From Cristatella mucedo (Eukaryota; Bryozoa; Phylactolaemata; Cristatellidae), in assembly GCA_009760855.2 (NCBI GenBank), contig WPIO01000045.1, forward strand, positions 1 through 64,000: a stretch of 64,000 nucleotides of DNA. The letters are read 5' to 3'. This document shows, in pieces, positions 55,634-64,000 of this stretch. Within the stretch, counting starts at the first letter, position 1. Each line of letters starts with the position of its first letter. The translations under genes were made by a program, and so were the position numbers. The notes under the pieces are model-generated. The model searched no databases, had not been told where the DNA came from, and saw only the letters and a program-made list of their open reading frames with translations.

Positions 55634-56914
55634 TCAGCTGCTCGTCCTTTCAGCAGCCTCCCGCGCCAGCACGATCTCGACGAGGCAGCGCACGGCGATC
55701 GGGTCGTCCTCGAAGTGCAGCTTGTTCACGAAAGGCTCCGGGCGACCGGCGACGAGTCGCGGCAGGTCTGCGGACACGAAAATGCAAATGCCACGAACGA
55801 AGCGGCCGCCGCATTCGCCGTCGCCGTACCACAGGATGGCACGCGTCGGCGACTGCCGCCAGACGCCGCCTGGCGTGTCGGGCCGAGCCAGAAGTGTAGC
55901 GTAGTAGTGCTCCTCCGGTGCGTACGTGTCGCTAAACCAGTCGTACAGCTGCTGTGCGAAGCCGCCCTCGTCGAGCAGGTACTCGACGAACGCCCGGCTA
56001 AGCTCAGCATTCGCGTAGCTCTTGTAGATAATCAAGTTTCCTGGCACCGGCGTCTTTGCCTTGTGTGGGTGTGGACATCTAACCGTTCTATTGTAGGCGG
56101 CGTCCTTGCACCAAAATGAGTGCGCCTGCCGCTCCTGATTCGCCGGTTTTTCTATGTACACGTGACTGGAGCCGTTCAGCGAGCTCAGCATCTGCACCAG
56201 CTCGTAGTTCGTCTTCAGCGGCAGCTCCTGACCCGCCAGATTAATGAAATAGCGCCACCTTACGGACGACTGGCTCGCCAGCTGCATGCACTCGAGGTCG
56301 GCCCCCATTTGAGACGCGCTTGCGTAGACGAAGTCCTCGTCGAGCGTGGCCAGACGGACGTTGGGCAGGCATTCGGCGATGCGACGCACGGCTGCAATAA
56401 ACTCGGGCGGGGCCTTGGCGTCCGCGTGTATGCAGTAGAAGTTGTGCGGCGCGTAGATTGCGCGCAGCAAAAGCTCGACCTGCGTGGCGCACGTGTGCAC
56501 GCGCAGTCCGTAGGCGAGCGGGAAGTCGCGCTCCTCCACCGCGGCGTCGGACGGACGCCGGAAACCGGCGCGAAGCTCGGCGCACGGCAGGCAGCCGATG
56601 CTGGCGTCGCGGTAGCACGCGAATGGCGCCGAACTGTTAGCGACGAGCGAGCGCGCGAATTCCTGCTCGGCGGCGTCTCCCCGCGCGAGCCTCGAGCAGC
56701 GAGCAGCGTCGTATCGCTCGTACGCGGCGATCCACGGCACCGGCCGCTGCACCAAGGTATCGCCTGGCGGGCGACACCTGCTGATCTTGGGTGTCCGGAC
56801 TGGGTAGAGTTCGCCGAGCCGTTGCCGGTTGTTCACGATCGCTGCAATCCACCCTGCTGCTAGAAGCAGCAGGAGGACGGCGCCGCAGGCTGTCGCTACG
56901 GCACGGCGGCCCAT
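55634..56914 (-). CDS. Core-2-type beta-1,6-N-acetylglucosaminyltransferase (GT14 family)
   Basis: 426 residues, intact, one open frame. The start is the ATG at 56,914 (MGRRAV); the frame extends three codons further but only through a GTG. It is a type II Golgi protein: short basic cytoplasmic end, signal anchor at residues 7-27, stem, then the lumenal catalytic domain. GT14 motifs: FYCIHADAKAPP (159-170), VYASASQMGADLECM (196-210), WRYFINLAGQELPLKTN (220-236), and APEEHYYATL (332-341), where E335 matches the catalytic Glu of mouse GCNT1 by position. Cysteine-rich, with N-glycosylation sites N93, N247 and N275. Length equals vertebrate GCNT1 (about 428). Family members add GlcNAc in beta-1,6 linkage to O-glycan core 1 from UDP-GlcNAc; the exact acceptor (core 2, core 4 or I branch) cannot be decided. 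It is the only open copy of three in the window, in a GC- and CpG-rich setting. Confidence 0.93.
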   Translation of the reverse strand: MGRRAVATACGAVLLLLLAAGWIAAIVNNRQRLGELYPVRTPKISRCRPPGDTLVQRPVPWIAAYERYDAARCSRLARGDAAEQEFARSLVANSSAPFACYRDASIGCLPCAELRAGFRRPSDAAVEERDFPLAYGLRVHTCATQVELLLRAIYAPHNFYCIHADAKAPPEFIAAVRRIAECLPNVRLATLDEDFVYASASQMGADLECMQLASQSSVRWRYFINLAGQELPLKTNYELVQMLSSLNGSSHVYIEKPANQERQAHSFWCKDAAYNRTVRCPHPHKAKTPVPGNLIIYKSYANAELSRAFVEYLLDEGGFAQQLYDWFSDTYAPEEHYYATLLARPDTPGGVWRQSPTRAILWYGDGECGGRFVRGICIFVSADLPRLVAGRPEPFVNKLHFEDDPIAVRCLVEIVLAREAAERTSS

Positions 56915-58001
56915 CAGCTGCACGAAAGGAGTGTCGCATTAGCACAGCAGACGGCAGCAGCCGCAACTTTCGTTCGGCATGAAGTCTGAAGATGCTCTCT
57001 TGCTCACTTGGCGCGCCAAGAGAGCAAGAGAGAGAAAGACCATGTGAGAGAGAGGGATAGAGAGGCTGGATGCGAAGATAATATGGGACTGAGAGAGAGG
57101 TTGCAACGGACGCAATGAGAGGTTAAAGGCTCGATAATTCTATACATCTATCGAGAATGAAAGTGAGAAACTCGATCTCAGGCCTGGACTCGGGAAAGGG
57201 ATTGATGTCAGGATGCCTCTAACAGTCGTTATAGACGTTGTCGCAGCCGCCGCAACAACCCCCCTCGCTACCGCAGCTGCCGCCGCCGCCAGCGCCCGCT
57301 GGCTCACCGCGTTAGGCGCAGCCGCTGAGTGGCGGCAGCCTCGTGAACGCACCTGCTGGATCAGCTGAGAGTCGTGCGGCTCGACGGGCGCGTCGGTCAC
57401 GAGGTACCGCCGCGAGGATTGAGCAGCCGTCTGCAACCGTATTAGCCTGCGGAACAAAAGCGAAGCCAGCTGCTGAGCATTATATGCCAGCGCGCAGGGA
57501 GAGCGGCTGATGGCGTGGCGCGTCGGCGACGCCAAGTGGGCGTGCACTTCCGCTATATCGTTGCCACTGCTGCCCGACGACCGACCTTGTCGTTAGCGCT
57601 GGGAGCGAGCCGCACGGCCGTCGCTCGGAAGCCGCCCTCGGTCGATCTGCCACAAGAGGTCGCTGCGTAAGGCGAGTTTCGAGTGGCGATGAGACCTCGC
57701 TTACCGTGCACTGCAGCAGTAATAATGCAATGACAGCCGAGTACGAAGCTTGACCTTGGCCCTCCGGGGGTAAGCGACGCTGAAATATTGGCGCGGTCAA
57801 TATCGCCAAGTCACAATACCAACGTATCTGCAAATCATTCAGAGGTACGGTCACGCTGATGCTAGCAAGCGTAATTTTAATCCAGTTTAGACGACAAAGT
57901 CTAAATCCGCGAAGTCAATGCAGCCGCCATAACCTGCGCTGCAGCTAACCGTATGCACAAGTAAAAATCGTCGTGCATTAGCAACCGGCTGGATTTCGGT
58001 G
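56915..58001. promoter_or_regulatory. GC-rich upstream region of the intact GT14 gene
   Basis: The interval before the minus-strand ATG. It has an imperfect GA-rich tract (57,018-57,105) at the position where units 1 and 2 have long GA repeats, a short palindrome CTCGATA...TATCGAG (57,131-57,156), CpG-rich CCGCC runs (57,245-57,320), and a 57,350-57,560 segment matching the unit-1 and unit-2 flanks. Promoter function is inferred from position and conservation; no TATA or initiator is assigned, and an upstream non-coding exon cannot be excluded. Confidence 0.45.
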
Positions 58002-58005
58002 GTGC

Positions 58006-58974
58006 TGTAAAGGCTCGCGGGCGCGCGATGGCGGCGCGATGAAGAGCGAAGCCCCCACAAGCGTTGTCGACGACGGCTGTATTGTACGATCTAGCAGCCG
58101 TCGTGCGTTGCTGCTCCGGAGCACGAGGCGTTAGGAGAGAGAAGAAAGAGGATAGCGTGCGTGCATGCCGACGCACAGGCAGAAAGTGAAATGAGCGGCA
58201 AGGAACGAGTCACGTGCCGGCAAGGAGCGTTCCCGTTGAGCGGACAGAACGTCGGCTGGGGGGGGGGTTGGAACCACGTGACGGCGATCATACGCCCACA
58301 AAGGCTCCTCCCCAGTCGCGCGGCGTGCCAAGCGACGTTACGCCAAGCAGTGCGACGTTACGCTGAGCGACGCGACGAACGCAGCAAGCAGGCGAGGACG
58401 AAAAATGTCAGGCGTGTTCGAGCCTGGTACTTGGCCCAGTGGTCGGCTGCCTTAGGCGGCGGCGTAGTAGCCGTGCAGCGCCCACGTTGAGGCAGGAGTC
58501 TCCGAACAGCACTAGTGGCGGCGTATTGGGAGCCGAGCAGCGCCTGGTCGGCGGCGGCGTAGAGACGTAGCTGACAGCACAAATGTGGAGGGGAGCGTTG
58601 CCGATGAGCGCCAAGTGGCTGAGTAGTAGTGAAGGGCATAACGTACCAGTCGGTGGTTGTTGGTTTGTCGCCGAGTTTGTAGTAAAGCAACCACTTTGTA
58701 GGGGCTCACGGGCGCGCGATGAAGAGCGAAGCCCCCACAAGCGTTGTCGACGACGGCTGTATTGTACGATCTAGCAGCCGTCGTGCGTGCTGCTCCGGAG
58801 CACGAGGCGTTAGGAGAGAGAAGAGAGTGGATAGCGTGCGTGCACGCCGACGCACAGGCAGAAAGTGAAATGAGCGGCAAGGAACGAGTCACGTGATGGC
58901 AAGGAGTGTTCCCGTTGGGTGGACAGAACGTCGGCTGGGGGGCGGAACCACGTGACGGCGATCATACGCCCACA
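58006..58974 (-). mobile_element. TRIM-like element with terminal direct repeats
   Basis: Direct repeats 58,006-58,300 and 58,697-58,974 are highly similar and both read TGTA(A/G)(A/G)GGCTC...CGCCCACA, i.e. TG...CA ends. GTGC precedes the left copy (58,002-58,005) and follows the right one (58,975-58,978): a 4-bp target duplication. The internal part is about 396 bp with no recognised gag or pol. On the minus strand a purine-rich GGGGAGGAG lies just before one repeat, as a polypurine tract should, favouring minus orientation. No convincing primer-binding site. Size and structure fit a terminal-repeat retrotransposon in miniature, GC-rich like its surroundings. Confidence 0.75.
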
Positions 58975-58978
58975 GTGC

Positions 58979-59062
58979 TACGGCATCTCAAATTTCCGAT
59001 GAGTCGCTCTATGTACGAGGCAAAACTGAATGTCAAACTTTAAGCATCTACGAGGCCAAATG

Positions 59063-59063
<1 letters not shown>
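58979..59063. other. Spacer
   Basis: No feature recognised. Confidence 0.4.
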
Positions 59064-59136
<73 letters not shown>

Positions 59137-59226
59137 ATATATATTTATCTATATTTATATTTATATATATTTATAAATTAATTAATATTAATTTATAAAT
59201 AAATAAATAAATAAATAAAGAAATAG

Positions 59227-59276
<50 letters not shown>

Positions 59277-59300
59277 CTATTTCTTTATTTATTAATTAAT

Positions 59301-59363
<63 letters not shown>

Positions 59364-59372
59364 TAATAATAA
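59064..59372. repeat. (TA)n / (TTTA)n tract with internal palindrome
   Basis: About 40 TA units with scattered TTTA, then a near-perfect inverted pair built on AAATAAAGAAATAGATATA and TATATCTATTTCTTTATTT around a second TA run, then about 16 TTTA units. It borders the tail of the SINE on the right. Confidence 0.93.
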
Positions 59373-59374
59373 TA

Positions 59375-59510
59375 ATTTGCATGGCGCCATAAGAAAACCT
59401 AATCTTTATTCAGGCGCTTCACATATGGCACGAGCTCGAGCCCATTACCTCGGCCACGACCTAGGTCGAGGCGAGCAACTTCACCTCTGGGCCAAACCAG
59501 GTTGAAACTC
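59375..59510 (-). mobile_element. SINE-2 copy
   Basis: Minus strand: ACCTGGTTTGGCCCAGAGGT, GAAGTTGCTCGCC, GGGCTCGAGC, then ATATGTGAAGCGCCTGAATA, AAGATTAGGTTTTC, GGCGCCATG and a TTATTATTAT/TAAATAAA tail. Same layout as 53.74-53.90 kb, without the poly-G run. Confidence 0.82.
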
Positions 59511-61376
59511 GGGTACAGTTGGATTCATGTTTTAGATGTTACGAGCATTACATTGAATTCATTTAACCTCTGTAAAATGTATTTCATCTATTCAAGCGTT
59601 GCATCCGCTACATGATGAATTAAGGTCACGGTTCTGTGATTGAGGAAAGTTAACGTTGTCCACTATCGTTTTCGGCTGCCTTTTCTAGAGGAAGTCGAAT
59701 TTCGCCTCCTATGCAAACGGCAATCTCACGTTAGTTATTGCATCCACATTGAATGCAAATGGGGAATAGCTGCGGTCGCTGCATTCGGCGTTTTTCGTGT
59801 CGAACCCGAGAGAGCGACAGTGCGCCACACAGCCGCATGGAACCGACGAACCACAACGGTCGCTCGCTGTACAAGTATCGGCATTCGCACGTTCGCATGC
59901 TAAGAAGCTTACCAAGAGCGAGCGATGCCTCGTTCTTGTCCAGTATATCTAGGCAGCCGGTAGCCTGCTGGAGCTCTATGGCAACTGCCGATGTTCTCCT
60001 TCAGATGTAGTTGCAAGAGCGTTATTTAATGGAATGAGAGCGACCGTAGGACTACCGGATTGGATAGATTATGATTGCCGTAAAGAACTAGTGGTTCCTA
60101 AATGGCGATAGCCCTTAGTGATCGTACGCGTTATAGTCTGAGGCATAGCAGGTGCAGTCGGACGTCGGCATTGGCAAATATTATGATCGTACTTCATGTG
60201 CAAGCGAGTCAGTGTTGCTTTGGGCTCCGTATTGAGCAGTTTTCATGGATAGTGCTGTGTACTCTTCACTTCTCGAGGCCGTTAAATAGAGAGACCAAGA
60301 CTAAAAGCATCGCCTCATTGCGTTCATGAATGAGGGCTCATTACTACTGAAGTTCTCCACTGCTGCCGGCATACATACGTGCATCGAGGTCGCATCTAGG
60401 ACTCATTAGCAGGGCTTCGAACCTATAGCTTCGTTCGTATTTGCAGTACAGTGAAACGCTGAGCATTTCTAAGCAATCAGAATTTATAGTTAATGACAGC
60501 AGTTCAACAGCTAGATAGAACGATATGAGGCAATTATTGGAGCATTTCACTGCTGCCAAGCTGCCATGACTTGACTAGTCGTCGAGAACATGCATTATCA
60601 GAGCAGTAATCTGTTGCTTTGTTGGTGTGCTTTATGAGTCGAAATGGCATCGCCTGTCGTCCGACGATCGGGCGATTCCCGAGCCTGTTTTCTGTTGTCG
60701 CAAAATAAAAAAAATGACTAACACATGACATTAAAACAGCGTCTTGCTAAATTGGCCGCGTCGTGATAGAGGTTAAATATTACCAGTAGTTCCTAAGTGT
60801 ATAGCATTTGGAAGTAGATATGGCGTGATTTATGGGCCCAAATAGTACACAATGTATTCAGAATTGATGGCTAATGAGCAGTACTTTATTGCTTATCTTG
60901 TGCACTGACGCCTATCGGTGGAAGCTGCATATTCAGACTGGGTTTGCTAGGAGTTGCTACTTAAGTATGGATATCGCTAATTGCTGTCTAGAGCTGTCAT
61001 AGTTTCCGCAGGTGCAGGCATCAGAGCTGCATTTATGATTTGCAACGATCTGTCACTCACGATGCCAGTTTCAGTGATTTAGGTCGTTCGTTTGCCTGGC
61101 GGAGCATTGTTTGGCTGAGCGAGCTTCGTTCGTGCCCTTCAAAACGTACTTCAGGCACTGCTACAAGTCCCTAACGATATCAGTCCCCCATCCCTCTAAT
61201 TCGGCTTCTGCTTTCCTTGGGTTTGGTAAACACATGGTAGCTGGTGCTAATTGCTCATCTGCCGCTCTTTCACAGTCACACCTGCTCTTCTGCTGCTAGC
61301 GTTTCGCCGACCAGAGCTTCCCCGCCGCAGAGCAAGGCCGCGAAGCCGGAGAAAAGAATTCACTTAGCTTAGCAGA
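59511..61376. other. No gene; part shared with 36.35-37.8 kb
   Basis: Right flank of unit 3. From about 60,200 it aligns in patches with the 36.35-37.8 kb block; 59,511-60,200 and 60,850-61,370 are unmatched. Short open frames only. Confidence 0.5.
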
Positions 61377-61417
61377 ATCGAGTGTTAGACCCGTATAAAG
61401 CGGGTCTAACACTTGAT
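61377..61417. repeat. Perfect hairpin AGTGTTAGACCCG / CGGGTCTAACACT
   Basis: A 13-bp perfect stem (61,381-61,393 and 61,401-61,413) with loop TATAAAG. The stem extends to 17 bp with one G.T pair. It is followed directly by TGATC. Not matched elsewhere in the window. Confidence 0.9.
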
Positions 61418-61559
61418 CTAATTATCCGCAGCAAGCTCATTGCGTCACTCCTCCTCCCTAATATTATCAGGCACTATTGCTCATCTAACAACAGGCATGC
61501 AGTGTTTGCTCTACTCCGCTTCACAATCTCCAGTGATTCACGAAACAACAAGGCCCTGT

Positions 61560-61642
61560 ACAACAAAAGTAAAGGTGCCTATAAAGATATTGACTTCTCT
61601 TGGGCACCACAACAAAGGTATTATTATTTTAATAATAATACC
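61560..61642 (+). mobile_element. LINE-A tail remnant
   Basis: AAAGGTGCCTATAAAGATATT, GACTTCTCTTGGGCACC, then a TATTATTATTTTAATAATAA tail. Absent from the paralogous place near 37.55 kb. Confidence 0.6.
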
Positions 61643-61964
61643 TGTGTCCTTCGTGCTGTACGAAAAAAATTCCTACATTTGCCTCTGATGCTCCAGCTAT
61701 CAGTCAGACCTGTCATAATCGTTAGACTGCTTACAACACGAAAATTGCCTGCATTCTTCGCGAGTTTGCACCTCTGACTAAGAGCAATGAGAGCCCTCGC
61801 CCAGGCGGGCTATTTTTCATCGACGATATTAAACTATTAAGCTAGGTCAACTAAGCCAAAGTTTAAGAAAGCACACGCAAGCGAATGATAGCAACATGGC
61901 CTCAGCCCCCCTGCCCCTACATATAAACCCCACAAAAGACTCCGTTCCCTCGATTTCCTGCGGC

Positions 61965-63560
61965 ATGTGTCAATGTGTTCATTCAAACAGGTTTCGAGTG
62001 ACCTCATCCTGAAGTTTCCCTCCATCTCAAAGAAGATTTCCAGCACTCTAGACCCTGCACCCTCTGAAATTGTTTTACGATGCATAGAGCTGCAGCTTCA
62101 CTGCATAAACAAAATGACAAATGCATCCTTGACGTCAAAATCTGTCTTTGCACCTTCCAAGAAGGCTCTTGTTAGGCCATCAATTAAAAAAGCAGCAAGA
62201 TCGAGAGAATCTGAACAGCTTCCACCCGGGTTCAATTTTACCATTCTGATCACAGTACATTAAATTAGTTGAACCGGACCAGCTGTACTCTTATATGCAA
62301 ACTTCAAACCAACAAAGTGAGTTCCGATTTGGATTTTGAGCTAATAACTGCACGTAGTCGGCATTGCTCAGGATTTGTAACAACATTCTAAAGTATTAAG
62401 ATTTTGTTAAAGTCACTCTGCTCGTTCGGCCCTATATTTCGGCAGCTTTTTTCACAATCGATCACCAAACCATTCTCGAGTACTTTCCGTCTCGCTTTGG
62501 TTTCACTGGCACGGCACAGCAAATGGTCCAGATCGCATCACAGTGGGATACTAGAGACTATTAATTTGAACCAACAAAGGTCATCCGAGGAACCCCAGAA
62601 GTGCAGGGAACCACATAGTTCGTGCCTGCTCATCTTCGTTTGACAGTGCACGTTCTCCCTCCTGCTGACCTGGTGATGTGATCGCCAGGCACAATTTAGG
62701 CTTTCACACTGTTTCAGATGACACTCGGCTGTATTTTTGATTTGATCTCCTCCCACTCCTCCAGCACACCTAATTCTCAAAACTTCTTATCTGAATTTTT
62801 TGCTGAATGGCAGTACAGGGTTTGTAGCCAACGTTCTCAAATTGAATGGTGATAAAAACAACTTAGCAGTTATTGGCAAATCAAATTCCTACTCAAAAAC
62901 TCTAAAAACAAGGCTCTACCAGAGTATTTCCTTTAGCATCAGCACACAGTTCGTGTGTGCAGCTATAAAGGGACCTCTTTAGATGACCACATCAGATTCA
63001 CATCACGTCTGCCTAAAATTTGCTCAAAGTCGGGCTTGCATTGACCTGGATACTAGGTCCAAGTTACTCCTTTTATCTGTGACATCCCGTATTGACTTTT
63101 GTAGATTACTACTTGCTGGTAATCTGCCCCATACTATTAGATGGTTACGCATAAAACTCTGCTGCTAGGCTTGTCTGTCGTGTGGGTGACAATTGCCAAA
63201 TCACACCACTTATCTCCGCCGACATGCATTGGTTTTCAATGTAGCAGCTCATCGACGTAAAGATTCTGTTGCTCACTTTTTGGTCCTTTCATTCCTCGGC
63301 TTCAGCCTCTCCATCAGAACTATTTCTTTACCTAGCATCTAACCACCTGCTTTTCAGACTCATATCGCTTAGCTAAACTTCAAAGGAATCTCAAATCCTC
63401 GGAGATGTTTCCCTTAATTCGTAGACTTATAAAGCCTGGAAACCAACCCCAAATGAAATCATGAAATTCCCTTACTTGACGAAATTTACAAAGACGCTTA
63501 TAAAATCCCTGCTAATAGCAGCTTTAAGTTAGTCCTTGTCATTTGTCCTTTGACTACATA
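61965..63560 (+). mobile_element. Old, diverged LINE-A copy
   Basis: Scattered LINE-A landmarks in order: FKQVSSDLILKFPSISKK (61,985), LRCIELQLHCI (62,080), FFTIDHQ-type DNA (62,450), LNGDKNNLAVIGKS (62,840), TSRIDFCRLLLAG (63,085) and a PLISADMHW-like site (63,210). Many stops and deletions. The 3' hairpin is not recognisable. Much older than the 41-43 kb copy. Confidence 0.75.
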
Positions 63561-64000
63561 TGCATGCTGACGCTCTACATGGTAACACTAACCATGCTCT
63601 ACATTTTAACAATTTGCATATCGCATCTTGCCATGTTAATCTTGTTGGCATGTGCAGCTTACTACCAAAGATTTCACCAAGCTTCCTTGGCAGCGTGTGT
63701 AAATTGCTTAGCTGATGATTTGTTCCTCGAGGGTGCTACAAAATGCTTTTATACTTATATTATTCAACAGAGGTCATGTGCAAAAATGTCGACTTGGCTC
63801 AGAACACTAAGCATCCTAAATGCCTGGGAAAAACCTGAATCACAACTGACTGCCTCGAGTAATTAATATCAGTCATAATCTGAATGATTTAGCTAGTAAC
63901 ACAGTTTCAGCTTAGGCGTCTTCCATTCTCGGACTTCCTTTTTCTCAGACGTCATTTCCAGTGGGAGAGCAGAAGCTGGTGTTCCACTCAGCGATCAGCT
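63561..64000. other. No gene recognised; right edge
   Basis: A 107-codon open frame (63,543-63,866) begins with a run of hydrophobic residues over worn LINE 3' sequence; no family recognised and probably fortuitous. Confidence 0.35.

Noticed and set aside
55333-56863. Long plus-strand open frames opposite the GT14 gene (188 and 247 codons)
   Set aside because: Arg- and Ala-rich shadows of a GC-rich coding region on the minus strand.

Overview
The window looks like nuclear DNA of an invertebrate animal. One intact, intronless-looking protein gene is visible: a Golgi glycosyltransferase of the core-2 beta-1,6-GlcNAc transferase type (GT14), minus strand, 55.6-56.9 kb. Nearly everything else is transposon, segmental duplication or simple repeat. 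The mix (L2/CR1-like LINEs, tRNA-derived SINEs, Ty3/gypsy, Tc1/mariner, a SPIN-like hAT MITE, a Maverick/Polinton-like element) fits a repeat-rich lophotrochozoan such as a flatworm or mollusc. That assignment is inference; no species can be fixed from the sequence alone.

Layout. 0-6.5 kb: decayed copy of the GT14 locus (N-terminal gene fragment, GA tract, long flank). 6.5-18 kb: stacked, mostly 5'-truncated LINEs of two families (called LINE-A and LINE-B here) on both strands. 18.0-19.75 kb: perfect 62-bp inverted repeat around a TA tract, a GT tract, a 179-bp SPIN-like MITE with a near-perfect 8-bp target duplication, and a Tc1-like transposase relic. 20.0-30.6 kb: an AT-rich block with the gene set of a Maverick/Polinton (adintovirus-like) DNA element: protein-primed polymerase N-terminus, FtsK/A32-like packaging ATPase, adenain-like protease, two related putative virion proteins, phospholipase A2-like protein, HNH/AP2 endonuclease, membrane protein and a protein with phage tail-fibre-type repeats. 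Most genes carry stops or frameshifts, the polymerase is cut off at its ExoI motif, and a SINE sits inside the fibre-like gene, so this is a dead, old insertion. 30.9-41.2 kb: second decayed copy of the GT14 locus. 41.4-44.3 kb: LINE-A copies. 44.3-48.9 kb: gypsy-like LTR element with gag and protease but without the catalytic part of pol. 49-54.3 kb: LINE and SINE debris and an 860-bp-offset duplication. 54.3-58 kb: intact GT14 gene and its GC-rich flanks. 58.0-59.0 kb: short element with 280-295-bp terminal direct repeats and a 4-bp target duplication (TRIM-like). 59-64 kb: TA/TTTA tract, SINE, flank shared with the 36-38 kb region, and a diverged LINE-A.

How it fits together. The best single explanation is a direct array of GT14 gene units (about 0-6.5, 31-41 and 55-62 kb). 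Only the third kept an open gene. The first two became pseudogenes and, with the spacers, filled with transposons. LINE-A probably mobilised SINE-2, because both end in the same 3' hairpin. The Maverick-like element lies between units one and two. Coordinates of repeats and duplications are read by eye and are good to roughly 10-50 bp unless junction bases are named.
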